A DNA stretch of 64,000 nt from Pseudotamlana haliotis (GTDB lineage: Bacteria > Bacteroidota > Bacteroidia > Flavobacteriales > Flavobacteriaceae): assembly GCF_008806375.1 (NCBI RefSeq), contig NZ_WAAT01000004.1, forward strand, positions 165,575-229,574. Reading direction: 5' to 3'. Numbering within the stretch: the first letter of the stretch is position 1; each line of letters begins with the position of its first letter. The notes under the pieces are model-generated. The model worked only from the letters and a program-made list of their open reading frames with translations. It was not told where the DNA came from and searched no databases. The position numbers and the translations under genes were made by a program. Shown in pieces: positions 6,888 to 15,838 of this stretch.

Positions 6888-8864
6888 TTAATACGCTAAC
6901 AAGCTTTTTAAAGCGGCTTCAAACCGAGATTCACCTAAATATTGGTCTTCTAATGCTTTAGCAAACGGAATAGGCGTATCCAAACTTCCCACACGTTTTA
7001 CGGGCGCATCCAAATATTCAAAACAGTTTTCCATAATTAATGCTGAAATCTCACTTGACAGGCTACCAAAAAGTGAATCTTCCTGTAAAATAATAGCTTT
7101 CCCGGTCTTTTTAACCGAATTAAACATCGTTTCAGTATCTAAAGGCTGAAGGGTTCTTAAATCGATAACATCTACTGAAATTTCAGGATACTGCTTTAAA
7201 GTTTCTAAAACCCAGTGCAAACCCATACCGTAGCTAATGACAGTGATTTCTGTGCCATCTTTTAATACAGAAGCTTTTCCTAACGGAAGGGTGTAATAAT
7301 CAGTTGGAACGTCCTCACGAATACTTCGGTACAATCCTTTATGTTCAAAAAACAAAACAGGGTTTGGGTCATTCACCGCGGAAGCTAATAAACCTTTAGC
7401 ATCATAAGGAAAAGCGGGGTAAACTACTTTTAACCCAGGGGTTTTAGTAAACCAAGCTTCATTGGTTTGCGAATGAAAAGGTCCTGCACCCACACCACCA
7501 CCGCATGGCATTCTGATAACTACATCAGCCTGTTGCCCCCAGCGGTAATACGATTTCGCTAATAAATTCACGACAGGATTAAATCCAGAAGAGATAAAAT
7601 CTGCAAACTGCATTTCCACAACACTCTTCATTCCGGCTATAGACAATCCCATAGCAACTTCAATAATAGCCGATTCACAAATGGGTGTATTTCTTATACG
7701 TTCCTTTCCAAACTGTTCTAAAAAACCTTCGGTAATTTTAAAAACCCCACCGTATTCTGCGATGTCTTGTCCCATGATAATCAAATCATCATGGCGTTCC
7801 ATACATTGTTTTAAACCTTCTGATATCGCATCAATAAATCGAAATTCTTTTTCTTCCGAAGAATGTGTAATTATTTCATTTTCAATAATGTTAAAAACAT
7901 CATTCAATTCTTTAATTTCACTTGATTCTATTTTAGATTCGTTAAATGAAAGCTCTAAATTATCGTTTATATTCTTAGTGTATTTTATTTTTATTTCCTC
8001 AATATTATCGGCAGATAAAATATTTTCAGTTAACAAAAATTGCTCAAAATTCGCAATAGGATCTTTAGTTTCCCAGGTTTCAAAAAGCGCTTTGGGCACA
8101 TAATCTGTTCCGCTAGATTCTTCATGACCACGCATTCTAAAGGTTTTGAATTCTATTAAAACAGGTCTCGGGTTATTCCGAATGCTTTCAGCAAGCTCTT
8201 GAACTTTCGTATAAACTTCAATAATATTGTTTCCATCAATAATGTGAGCTTCCATACCATAACCCACAGCTCTATCGGCTAAATGCTCGCAATTATATTG
8301 TTCTTTTGTTGGGGTTGATAGTCCGTAGCCATTATTTTCAATGCAAAATAGTACGGGTAACTGCCATACCGAAGCTACATTTAAAGCTTCATGAAAATCA
8401 CCTTCACTAGTGCCACCTTCTCCCGTAAACACGGCTGTAACCTGGTTTTTATGCTTCAATTTACTCGCTAATGCAATACCATCGGCAACCCCCAATTGCG
8501 GACCTAAATGTGAAATCATACCCACAATTTTATGTTCTTGAGATCCAAAATGAAAAGAACGGTCTCGTCCTTTTGTAAAACCCGAAGCCTTCCCCTGCCA
8601 TTGTGAAAACAAACGATTTAAAGGAATATTTCTAGTTGTGAAAATGCCTAAATTCCGATGCATCGGTAAAATATATTCATCGTCATTTAAGGCCATAGTC
8701 ACACCTACTGCAATGGCTTCTTGTCCAATACCCGAAAACCACTTACTAATTTTACCTTGTCGTAGTAAAATCAGCATTTTCTCTTCAATTAAACGTGGTA
8801 ATAGCATCTTTTTGTAAAGCGCCACTAAACGCTTATCATCTAGATTTTCAGTATTATAATTCAT
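6888..8864 (-). CDS. 2-oxoisovalerate dehydrogenase E1, alpha and beta subunits fused
   Basis: A 658-residue thiamine-diphosphate enzyme of the branched-chain 2-oxoacid dehydrogenase complex. Residues 1 to about 330 are the alpha part (ThDP motif GEGGTSEGDFHEALN ending in NNGYG); about 340-658 are the beta part (MGQDIAEYGGVF, ending with the transketolase C-terminal domain). Decarboxylation of 2-oxo acids from Val, Leu and Ile supplies iso-branched acyl-CoA primers for the branched fatty acids typical of this group. The alpha-beta fusion is usual in Bacteroidota. E2 and E3 genes are not in the window. Confidence 0.9.
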   Translation of the reverse strand: MNYNTENLDDKRLVALYKKMLLPRLIEEKMLILLRQGKISKWFSGIGQEAIAVGVTMALNDDEYILPMHRNLGIFTTRNIPLNRLFSQWQGKASGFTKGRDRSFHFGSQEHKIVGMISHLGPQLGVADGIALASKLKHKNQVTAVFTGEGGTSEGDFHEALNVASVWQLPVLFCIENNGYGLSTPTKEQYNCEHLADRAVGYGMEAHIIDGNNIIEVYTKVQELAESIRNNPRPVLIEFKTFRMRGHEESSGTDYVPKALFETWETKDPIANFEQFLLTENILSADNIEEIKIKYTKNINDNLELSFNESKIESSEIKELNDVFNIIENEIITHSSEEKEFRFIDAISEGLKQCMERHDDLIIMGQDIAEYGGVFKITEGFLEQFGKERIRNTPICESAIIEVAMGLSIAGMKSVVEMQFADFISSGFNPVVNLLAKSYYRWGQQADVVIRMPCGGGVGAGPFHSQTNEAWFTKTPGLKVVYPAFPYDAKGLLASAVNDPNPVLFFEHKGLYRSIREDVPTDYYTLPLGKASVLKDGTEITVISYGMGLHWVLETLKQYPEISVDVIDLRTLQPLDTETMFNSVKKTGKAIILQEDSLFGSLSSEISALIMENCFEYLDAPVKRVGSLDTPIPFAKALEDQYLGESRFEAALKSLLAY

Positions 8865-8989
8865 CAGTTATGCTTAACGTATTTTGTGAAATTTCAACTT
8901 TTAAAAGACCATCAAAGATACCATAAAAAGTAATTCTATAAGGGCTTCCGAAGGAAATCATGTCTTGCTAAATCTTTCAATGTTTTTCG

Positions 8990-8997
8990 TACATTTG
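8990..8997 (+). promoter_or_regulatory. -7 element TACATTTG upstream of the 2OG oxygenase gene
   Basis: TACATTTG fits TAnnTTTG exactly; a TTG stands about 22 bases further up. It would give a leader of about 80 bases before the ATG at 9083. No regulatory structure is recognised in that leader. Confidence 0.5.
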
Positions 8998-9082
8998 TGT
9001 ATTACCTTATTTTAACGAGACATTTTCGCATGACTAAAATAAACTGAAAATGATCTTTATTAATTCATAATAAAAACACCTC

Positions 9083-10033
9083 ATGAACAAGATACCTAGT
9101 GTCGATTTATCTGATTTCATTTCTAATGACGCTACTAAAAAAGAAAACTTTGTAGCAGCTATTGGTAAAGCTTACGAAGACATTGGTTTTGTGGCTTTAA
9201 AAGGTCATTTTTTAGATGAAAATCTTGTAGAAAACCTATATAAAGAGATCAAAAACTTCTTTGATCTTCCTCTTGAAACCAAACAGAAATATGAAATCCC
9301 TGAAATTGCTGGTCAACGTGGTTATGTATCTTTCGGAAAAGAAAGTGCAAAAGGCAAAAAAGAAGGCGATTTAAAGGAGTTTTGGCATTTCGGACAATAT
9401 GTTGAAGACAACGACGCGCTAAAGGCAGAATACCCAGAAAACGTGATTGTTGATGAGCTTCCAGAATTCAATAAAGTTGGAAAAGAAGCTTATAAAATGC
9501 TTGAAAAAACAGCCCAATACGTACTGCGTGCTTTAGCTATTCACTTGAATTTAGACGAAACTTATTTCGATCAATATATTTTAAACGGGAATTCTATTTT
9601 AAGACCTATTCACTACCCACCTATTCAGGAAGAACCAAAGGCTGCCGAACGCGCTGCAGCTCATGGCGACATTAATTTGATCACTCTTTTAATGGGTGCT
9701 CAAGGTCGTGGTTTACAAGTTCAAAACCATAAAGGCGAATGGATTGATGCCATTGCTGAACCTGATGAACTGATGATAAACGTTGGTGATATGCTTTCTA
9801 GACATACTAACAACAAATTAAAATCAACCATACATCGTGTTATCAATCCGCCTAAAGAACTTTGGGGATCTTCCCGTTATTCTATTCCGTTTTTCATGCA
9901 CCCAATTAGCGCCATGAAATTGGATGTTTTAGAGAATTGCGTTGATGAAGACCACCCAAAAGCCTTTGAAGACATTACTGCTGGTGAATTTTTAACCGAA
10001 CGTTTAATTGAATTAGGACTTATAAAAAAATAA
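9083..10033 (+). CDS. isopenicillin-N-synthase-like 2-oxoglutarate/Fe(II) dioxygenase
   Basis: A 316-residue cytosolic oxygenase. The N-terminal DIOX_N region (IPSVDLSDF onward) and C-terminal double-stranded beta-helix are present. The iron ligands are His194, Asp196 (HGD) and His251 (STIHRV), and Arg265 with Ser267 (RYS) would bind 2-oxoglutarate. Members oxidise small molecules and are widespread in Flavobacteriaceae without an assigned substrate. The SUI1 gene follows after 13 bases, so they probably share a transcript. True isopenicillin N synthase activity is very unlikely in this setting. Confidence 0.85.
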   Translation: MNKIPSVDLSDFISNDATKKENFVAAIGKAYEDIGFVALKGHFLDENLVENLYKEIKNFFDLPLETKQKYEIPEIAGQRGYVSFGKESAKGKKEGDLKEFWHFGQYVEDNDALKAEYPENVIVDELPEFNKVGKEAYKMLEKTAQYVLRALAIHLNLDETYFDQYILNGNSILRPIHYPPIQEEPKAAERAAAHGDINLITLLMGAQGRGLQVQNHKGEWIDAIAEPDELMINVGDMLSRHTNNKLKSTIHRVINPPKELWGSSRYSIPFFMHPISAMKLDVLENCVDEDHPKAFEDITAGEFLTERLIELGLIKK

Positions 10034-10046
10034 CAAAGCCGATTAC

Positions 10047-10376
10047 ATGGACTTACAAGACCAATTAAAGAACTTATTTCCTGATCATGAAGTAGAGGAA
10101 AATCAGGAAGACACCAATGAGGCGTCAAATATTTGGATGCAAGATGACCCTATTCTCTGCAAATATGAAAAACGTAAAGGCAAACCCATTACGATTTTAG
10201 ATGGTTATACGGGAGCTACTGAAGATTTCAAAATCTTAGCCAAAGAAATTAAAACCAAACTTAGTGTTGGTGGTAGTTTTAAAGATGATAAAATTATCAT
10301 TCAAGGGGATTACCGTGATAAAATCATGGATATGCTAAAAGAAAAAGGTTTTAACGTAAAGCGTGTGGGAGGTTAA
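10047..10376 (+). CDS. SUI1/eIF1-like translation factor (YciH family)
   Basis: A 109-residue protein whose C-terminal half (about residues 45-109) is a SUI1 domain: KGKPITILDGYTG, LSVGGSF and the terminal GFNVKRVGG. The N-terminal 40 residues are acidic. Bacterial members resemble eukaryotic eIF1 and may help select initiation complexes. It is in a tight run with the oxygenase before it and the DUF1835 gene 3 bases after it. Confidence 0.88.
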   Translation: MDLQDQLKNLFPDHEVEENQEDTNEASNIWMQDDPILCKYEKRKGKPITILDGYTGATEDFKILAKEIKTKLSVGGSFKDDKIIIQGDYRDKIMDMLKEKGFNVKRVGG

Positions 10377-10379
10377 ACG

Positions 10380-11321
10380 ATGAAAAAACACCCACTCCAT
10401 ATTACAAACGGCTCTGTACTCACCTCATTATTAGAAGAATTAAAAATTGAAGGTGATTTTTTAACTTGGCAAGCCATGCTTTGCGAAGGCCCTACAATTG
10501 AAGCTGTTTTTTCAGAAGAATTCTTAAAAATTAGACGTGAGTATTTTAAGGATTTTTATGATGTTGAAGTGGACAACGAACTTATTCATACAGAATTAGA
10601 TAAATTAAACCACACCGAAGATTATTCTGAAATCATACTATGGTTTGAATACGATTTATTTTGCCACATCAATATGGTGGCCGTTATCAGTTTAATCAAA
10701 CAAAAGAAAATTGATTTACCTATATATTTAATTTGTAGCGGACGAGAAAAAGGGAGTAAAACCTTAAAAGGCCTAGGAGAATTAAGCTCAGAACAACTAA
10801 TGCAACATTACGAAGCTAAAGTTCTACTTAACGCTGACGACCTCGAAATGGCAAGAAATGTTTGGAGTATTTACTGTGGTGTTGATCATAATTTACTTAA
10901 ACCACTCATTGTAAAAAGTTCATCATTCGATTATTTAAGTAACTGCCTCAAAGCGCATTTAGAACGTTTTCCCGATGCTGTTACAGGCTTAAATGATATT
11001 GAAAAGAATATCCTTGAAATATTAAACACCTATAAAATCACCTCTAAAAACCATCTATTAGGCTATATTCTTAATTATCAAGGGTATTTTGGTTATGGCG
11101 ATTTTCAATTAAAACGTATTATTGATGAGTTGGCTGTATTTTACACGATTAAAGAAGATCATCTTGAATTAAATCGCAAAGGCTTGTTAGTACTTCAAAA
11201 CCAACATAATTTTGCAGACGACATAGCAAACGGCATGACCTATGGAGGCGTAAAGAAAGCGGCATTTTACTTCAGTAAATCGGCAAATAAACTCATTAAA
11301 ACCGTGCACTATGACGATTAA
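10380..11321 (+). CDS. DUF1835 domain protein
   Basis: A 313-residue protein of unknown function. The N-terminal part (HITNGSVLTSLLEEL, WQAMLCEGPT, IILWFEYDLFCHINM) matches DUF1835; the C-terminal part resembles a helical DUF3658-like region. No enzyme motif or membrane segment is evident. It starts 3 bases after the SUI1 gene, and its stop overlaps the start of the nucleoside phosphorylase by 11 bases, so translation is probably coupled. No role can be given. Confidence 0.8.
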   Translation: MKKHPLHITNGSVLTSLLEELKIEGDFLTWQAMLCEGPTIEAVFSEEFLKIRREYFKDFYDVEVDNELIHTELDKLNHTEDYSEIILWFEYDLFCHINMVAVISLIKQKKIDLPIYLICSGREKGSKTLKGLGELSSEQLMQHYEAKVLLNADDLEMARNVWSIYCGVDHNLLKPLIVKSSSFDYLSNCLKAHLERFPDAVTGLNDIEKNILEILNTYKITSKNHLLGYILNYQGYFGYGDFQLKRIIDELAVFYTIKEDHLELNRKGLLVLQNQHNFADDIANGMTYGGVKKAAFYFSKSANKLIKTVHYDD

Positions 11322-12186
11322 AGATTCTGAACTCATTTTAAATCCCGATGGTAGCATTTACCATTTGAATTTAAAACCCGAGCATATCGCAAATACCGTT
11401 ATTTTAGTGGGCGACCAAGATCGTGTTGAGAAAATTTCTAAACATTTTGACACCATTGAATTTGAAACACAAAAACGCGAATTTAAAACACATACAGGAA
11501 CTTATAAAGGGAAAGGTATTTCAGTGGTTTCAACAGGTATTGGCCCCGATAACATCGATATTGTTTTAAATGAATTGGATGCCTTGGTTAATATTGATTT
11601 TGAAACACGCCAATCTAAAAAAGAAATCACTTCACTAGATATTATAAGAATTGGAACTTCAGGGTCTCTTCAAAAAAACATTCCTGTTGATGCTTTTGTA
11701 TTAAGCACTTACGGCTTAGATATGAATGGGATGCTCCAAGCGTACCAAATAGGAAATATTTCAAACCCAAATATCGAAGAAGCCTTTATAAAACACACTA
11801 ATTGGAGTGCTAACAAAGCCAAACCAATCGTCATTAAAGGAAGTGCTACTCTAGAAAAAAAACTAGAAAGCGAACTAACTCACAAGGGATTAACCGCTAC
11901 TGCTGGCGGGTTTTATGGTCCGCAAGGACGTGTATTACGTCTAGCTGTTCAAGATCCTGATTTAAATGACAAGATGGACAATTTCAACTATAATGGAATT
12001 TGTATTTCAAACTTTGAAATGGAAACATCTGCCATATATGGATTATCGAAATTGCTTGGTCATGAGGCTCTTTCTCTAAATGCGATAATTGCTAATAGAG
12101 CAAATGGTACCTTTAGTAAAAACCCTGCTGCCGCTATTGAAAAACTTATTATTTACACTTTAAATAAGTTGGTAGCTTCAAATTAA
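11311..12186 (+). CDS. nucleoside phosphorylase (uridine/purine phosphorylase family)
   Basis: A 291-residue PNP/UDP family protein. Features include the phosphate-binding stretch LVGDQDRVEKIS, STGIGPDNIDI, RIGTSGSLQ, and the C-terminal NFEMETSAIYGLSKLLGHEA, where the Glu-Met-Glu motif binds ribose. It phosphorolyses a nucleoside to free base and ribose 1-phosphate in salvage; uridine or a purine nucleoside is possible. It overlaps DUF1835 upstream and precedes the acetyltransferase gene by 4 bases. Confidence 0.85.
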   Translation: MTIKDSELILNPDGSIYHLNLKPEHIANTVILVGDQDRVEKISKHFDTIEFETQKREFKTHTGTYKGKGISVVSTGIGPDNIDIVLNELDALVNIDFETRQSKKEITSLDIIRIGTSGSLQKNIPVDAFVLSTYGLDMNGMLQAYQIGNISNPNIEEAFIKHTNWSANKAKPIVIKGSATLEKKLESELTHKGLTATAGGFYGPQGRVLRLAVQDPDLNDKMDNFNYNGICISNFEMETSAIYGLSKLLGHEALSLNAIIANRANGTFSKNPAAAIEKLIIYTLNKLVASN

Positions 12187-12190
12187 AAAC

Positions 12191-12760
12191 ATGAATTTAG
12201 ATACTTTTTTTGCTTTAGAATTGATTCTTGAGAATCAAACCGTTTTACTTCGTCCGCTCACCATTCAAGACATTGACAGCATAGAAACCATTAGTTATAA
12301 TAAGGCACTAGGTGAATTTGGTGCTCGTGTAAAAAACAGAAGTGATTTGGAAGGCTATTTCGATTTCTGTTTAAATGCTAAAAAAACTAAAGAATTATAT
12401 CCTTTAATCATTATTAACAAAGAAAATAACAAACCAATAGGTTTAACCATGTTTGGGAACATTAGTTTTTCTAGTAAAAGATTAGAAATTGGATGGACAT
12501 GGATTGGCGAAAAATTTCAAGGAACAGGCATAAATGCCATCTGTAAGGCGCTTTTACTTGACTATTGTTTTGATACTTTAAACTTAAGAAGAGTAGAATT
12601 TAAAATAGATATTCGTAATATAAAATCTCAAAAAGCTGTTGAAAAATTAGGTGCGGTAAAAGAAGGATTACTAAGGCATTATAACATCCAATCATACGGT
12701 GAAAGCGATGGCACCTACTTTTATAGCATCCTCAAGACTGAATGGAAAAAGAGTAATTGA
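12191..12760 (+). CDS. GNAT acetyltransferase, RimJ/RimL type
   Basis: A 189-residue N-acetyltransferase. The typical order is visible: LENQTVLLRPLTIQDID at the N-terminus, the IGWTWIGEKFQGTGIN acetyl-CoA loop region, and RRVEFKIDIRNIKSQKAVEKLGAVKEG near the C-terminus. Members acetylate protein N-termini or small amines; the substrate is unknown. It follows the phosphorylase by 4 bases and is followed by the solute-binding-like gene after 55 bases. Confidence 0.85.
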   Translation: MNLDTFFALELILENQTVLLRPLTIQDIDSIETISYNKALGEFGARVKNRSDLEGYFDFCLNAKKTKELYPLIIINKENNKPIGLTMFGNISFSSKRLEIGWTWIGEKFQGTGINAICKALLLDYCFDTLNLRRVEFKIDIRNIKSQKAVEKLGAVKEGLLRHYNIQSYGESDGTYFYSILKTEWKKSN

Positions 12761-12815
12761 TATTTTATTATCTTTAACGAGAAGCTTCAAATTAAAACTA
12801 TCCCTCGAAACAAAT

Positions 12816-13670
12816 ATGAAAACAGTAAATATTGGCGGTGTTCCTGAGCATTTTAATTTAGCTTGGCATTTAACTATAGATTCAGGAGCATATGAAAAAC
12901 AAGGCATTAACCTAAATTGGATAGATTATCCTGAAGGCACAGGCGCCATGTGTAAAGCACTAAGGTCTGGTGAAATTGACATGGCTGTTATTCTAACTGA
13001 AGGCATTATTAAAGATATCATTGCAGGTAACCCAAGTAAAATTATACAAACTTATGTGCAAACACCCTTGATTTGGGGCGTTCACGTTGCACAAAACTCC
13101 AATTATAAAACTTCTGAAGATTTAAAAGGTACAAAAGCCGCGATTAGTCGTTATGGATCAGGGTCACATTTAATGGCTTATGTTCATGCTAAAAATCATA
13201 ATTGGGATTTAAAAACCGATTTAAATTTTGAAATTATTAATGATTTAAATGGCGCTGTAAAAGGTTTAACTGAAGGTGATGCCGATTATTTTTTATGGGA
13301 AAAATTTATGACAAAACCACTGGTTGATCAAAAGGTCTTTAGACATATTGGTGACTGCCCTTCCCCCTGGCCTTGTTTCGTGATTGCTGCCCGTGAAGAT
13401 TTTATTTCTAGTAACAGCTCAACAATAAAAAGCATTCTTAATATTATTAACAATACGACTTCAGAGTTTAAAGATATTCCGAGTATCGATAAAACCATTG
13501 CGCACCAGTATAATCAAAAGATTGAAGATGTTCAAGACTGGCTAAAACTTACCGAGTCGTCACAGCAATTAACTGATGAAGCTACGGTGATTGAAGTTCA
13601 AAAACAATTGTTTGCTTTAGACATTATTCCTAAAACAGTAGATTATAACAAGTTAACGGCCTTAATTTAA
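12816..13670 (+). CDS. orphan periplasmic-binding-fold protein without signal peptide (Ca3427-like / NMT1-like)
   Basis: A 284-residue type 2 periplasmic-binding-protein fold starting at the ATG at 12816 (MKTVNIGGVPEHFNLAWHLT). An upstream extension would overlap the acetyltransferase gene and has no family similarity. Typical elements are AWHLTIDSGAYEKQGI, CKALRSGEIDMAVILTEG and the RYGSGSHLMAY loop. There is no signal peptide or lipobox and no ABC permease or ATPase nearby, so it is unlikely to feed a transporter. It may be a cytosolic ligand-binding protein or an enzyme of the thiamin-precursor/menaquinone PBP group; neither is shown. Confidence 0.75.
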   Translation: MKTVNIGGVPEHFNLAWHLTIDSGAYEKQGINLNWIDYPEGTGAMCKALRSGEIDMAVILTEGIIKDIIAGNPSKIIQTYVQTPLIWGVHVAQNSNYKTSEDLKGTKAAISRYGSGSHLMAYVHAKNHNWDLKTDLNFEIINDLNGAVKGLTEGDADYFLWEKFMTKPLVDQKVFRHIGDCPSPWPCFVIAAREDFISSNSSTIKSILNIINNTTSEFKDIPSIDKTIAHQYNQKIEDVQDWLKLTESSQQLTDEATVIEVQKQLFALDIIPKTVDYNKLTALI

Positions 13671-13920
13671 ATCATTTAATAATCGCCTTGATTAGTCAGA
13701 AATAGATTCGAGACCTCTAAATTGTTGTTGAAAATGAAGACATCTAATTAAATCAAGCTTCTATATAGTCTAGAATAGACTTCAATCATTATAATAAGTT
13801 AAAGATTACAAAACCAATCCACCTTAGAATATAATTCCTACAAAAAAGGTGTTTTATCCGATTTTATGCCTCTTTATTCCAAATTTACGTTTGGGAATGT
13901 AAGTTGATTTGTATAAATTC

Positions 13921-13959
13921 GCAAGCGTATAATTGGTCAACCAATTAGGTAAACCAGTT
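13921..13959. promoter_or_regulatory. tandem GGTnnACC dyads over the alginate lyase promoter
   Basis: The gene-free stretch 13671-13992 holds a perfect dyad AATTGGTCAACCAATT (13931-13946) and, 13 bases on, a second weaker one around GGTAAACC (13948-13955). A probable -7 box TATAATTG (13928-13935) is overlapped by the first dyad. GGTnnACC-type dyads are typical of GntR/FadR-family regulators, which control alginate operons in marine flavobacteria. The rest of the stretch is AT-rich, with nothing else recognisable. Confidence 0.55.
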
Positions 13960-13992
13960 ACAACTAAATAAAACGACCTTAATCTAACAAAA

Positions 13993-15639
13993 ATGAAACA
14001 AAACTTACAAAACAATAGCATTCGTATGTTATTATGTTTGATGTTTACTTTGGCAATTTCCCAAGTAAATGCTCAAGTGTCAGCAACACAAATCCCAGCA
14101 GATTTAATGAGAAACTGTAGCCAATGGAAAATCACTAAACCAGATGGCTCTGAACAAAAACCTCTTTGTGAATACGACAATCAATCTTATTTCTACGTAA
14201 ACGATACTGATGATGCTATCGTTTTTAAAGTAGAGATTGACAACTCTAATGGCTCGACAGCTAATTCTAACTACATCCGCTCAGAACTACGTGAAAGATT
14301 ACCTGATGGTAGTTTAGATGTGTATTGGACAACAGCTGGAAGGCATGTGATTTACGTTGAACAAGCTATTACACATTTACCAACTTACAAAAATCACTTA
14401 GTAGCCACTCAAATTCATGGTGATAAAGATGCTGGAATTGATGATGCCATGGTATTGCGATTAGAAGGCAAACACTTATTCTTATCTTTTAACGGTGGAA
14501 AATTAAGAGAAGAGGTTACCATTAAAACAGATTACCAATTAGGAACAAAGCATGAAGTGATTTTTGAAGTGATTGACGGAAAACACTATTGCTACTACTC
14601 TGAAGCTGGTGGATTATTAGCTGCTTATGAAGCTGGAACGGCTTCACAATATCTTATAAAGACAGATAAAGACGATGATGGCAATACCATCCCTGAAAGA
14701 AATTACGTTATGGATATAACCTATGATCAGTCGTACTTTAAAGTTGGTAATTACACACAATCTAATTTAGGAAGAGAGGTTCAAGAAGCTGAAGATGACG
14801 GAGTAACTTATGATTATAACGCACCTAACTATGGTGAAGTTATTGTATATGATTTTAGTGTAAGACATGGCACCGATGTTGATGGTGGTGGTGTTGGTGG
14901 TGTTGATCCACCTGCTCCAGGTACGACAACCCCAAGAGCTGATGAAATTAACATTGTTCATGCTACAGCTTTAGGTACTGAAGTAGGCACTGACAAAGAT
15001 TACGTTAGTCCGCATTACGCCTATGACGGCGTAGTTAGTAGCGGATACTACTGGACAGGAAATGCAAGTACTGAACCAGAAGTTTCAATTACATTAGATT
15101 TAGAATGTACTCGTGATTTAACAGAACTCGGACTTTATTTCTTAAAAGCAAATGAGAGAACCACTAATTTTGATGTGTCAGTATCTGAAGATGGGACAAC
15201 CTTTACTAATGTTATTTTAGGCCAAGACAGTGCATCCTCAGGGCTTACCGTTGATGATGAACAACTTTTTGATTTAACAGGAAACAAAGGGCGTTATGTG
15301 AAAATCACAGGAAATGGTAATAGTGCGGGTTCTGGTTGGACCAGTATTGCTGAAATTAGAATTTATGGTGATAATGCTGATTGCTCAACTTTAAGCACCA
15401 ATGAAGTTTCCAGTCAAGAAGTGTTTTCATTATACCCTAACCCTGCAAGCACCACAATAAATATTAAGAACTCCAGCGATTTTGACACCCTTACTATTTA
15501 TAATTTAATAGGAAAAAGAGTGGCGACAAATGCTGTTCAGGGAAATTCAATTGATGTTTCTAACCTAAAAGCGGGTTTATATATATTCCAATTTACGGGA
15601 CAAGCTAAAACAATTAATAAGCGCGTTGTTATCAAATAA
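13993..15639 (+). CDS. secreted PL7 alginate lyase with F5/8C module and T9SS sorting domain
   Basis: A 548-residue enzyme that cleaves alginate by beta-elimination. It has a signal peptide (about residues 1-27), a PL7 domain (about 30-295) with RSELRE at 96-101, Q140-I-H142 and YFKVGNY at 248-254 (the three family motifs, complete), a Gly/Pro linker from about residue 297, a coagulation-factor 5/8 type C (CBM32-like) module (about 315-460), and a type IX sorting domain from about residue 477 (VFSLYPNPASTTINIKNS). It should be exported to the cell surface or medium. No other polysaccharide-utilisation genes (susC/susD, other PL families) flank it. Confidence 0.93.
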   Translation: MKQNLQNNSIRMLLCLMFTLAISQVNAQVSATQIPADLMRNCSQWKITKPDGSEQKPLCEYDNQSYFYVNDTDDAIVFKVEIDNSNGSTANSNYIRSELRERLPDGSLDVYWTTAGRHVIYVEQAITHLPTYKNHLVATQIHGDKDAGIDDAMVLRLEGKHLFLSFNGGKLREEVTIKTDYQLGTKHEVIFEVIDGKHYCYYSEAGGLLAAYEAGTASQYLIKTDKDDDGNTIPERNYVMDITYDQSYFKVGNYTQSNLGREVQEAEDDGVTYDYNAPNYGEVIVYDFSVRHGTDVDGGGVGGVDPPAPGTTTPRADEINIVHATALGTEVGTDKDYVSPHYAYDGVVSSGYYWTGNASTEPEVSITLDLECTRDLTELGLYFLKANERTTNFDVSVSEDGTTFTNVILGQDSASSGLTVDDEQLFDLTGNKGRYVKITGNGNSAGSGWTSIAEIRIYGDNADCSTLSTNEVSSQEVFSLYPNPASTTINIKNSSDFDTLTIYNLIGKRVATNAVQGNSIDVSNLKAGLYIFQFTGQAKTINKRVVIK

Positions 15640-15664
15640 TAAAACGCTTAATTAAAAAGTTAAA

Positions 15665-15747
15665 GAGGCTGTCTGAAAAGTAAGTTTTCTGTTATTCTGA
15701 AATCAATTCAGAATGACGAAATTAAATACTTTTCAGGCAGTTTTTTT
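15665..15747. repeat. dispersed intergenic hairpin element, copy 2 (terminator-like)
   Basis: GAGGCTGTCTGAAAAGTAAG at the left pairs with TACTTTTCAGGCAG at the right, followed by seven T. Nested inside is a second dyad, GTTATTCTGAA...TTCAGAATGAC. It follows the alginate lyase gene and probably ends its transcript. The outer arm is shared with copy 1 (5085) and, in part, with copy 3 (26827). Confidence 0.8.
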
Positions 15748-15838
15748 GTTACCTAAAAACCTCCAAATGTTAATAAAACTCTAAAATACTATAGAGACTA
15801 GCTCAAATTATTACATTTGGAAAAATCCAAAATAAAAC

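Noticed and set aside
12699..12815. Upstream extension of the solute-binding-like gene
   Set aside because: Overlaps the acetyltransferase gene and its sequence does not resemble a signal peptide; the family begins at the ATG at 12816.
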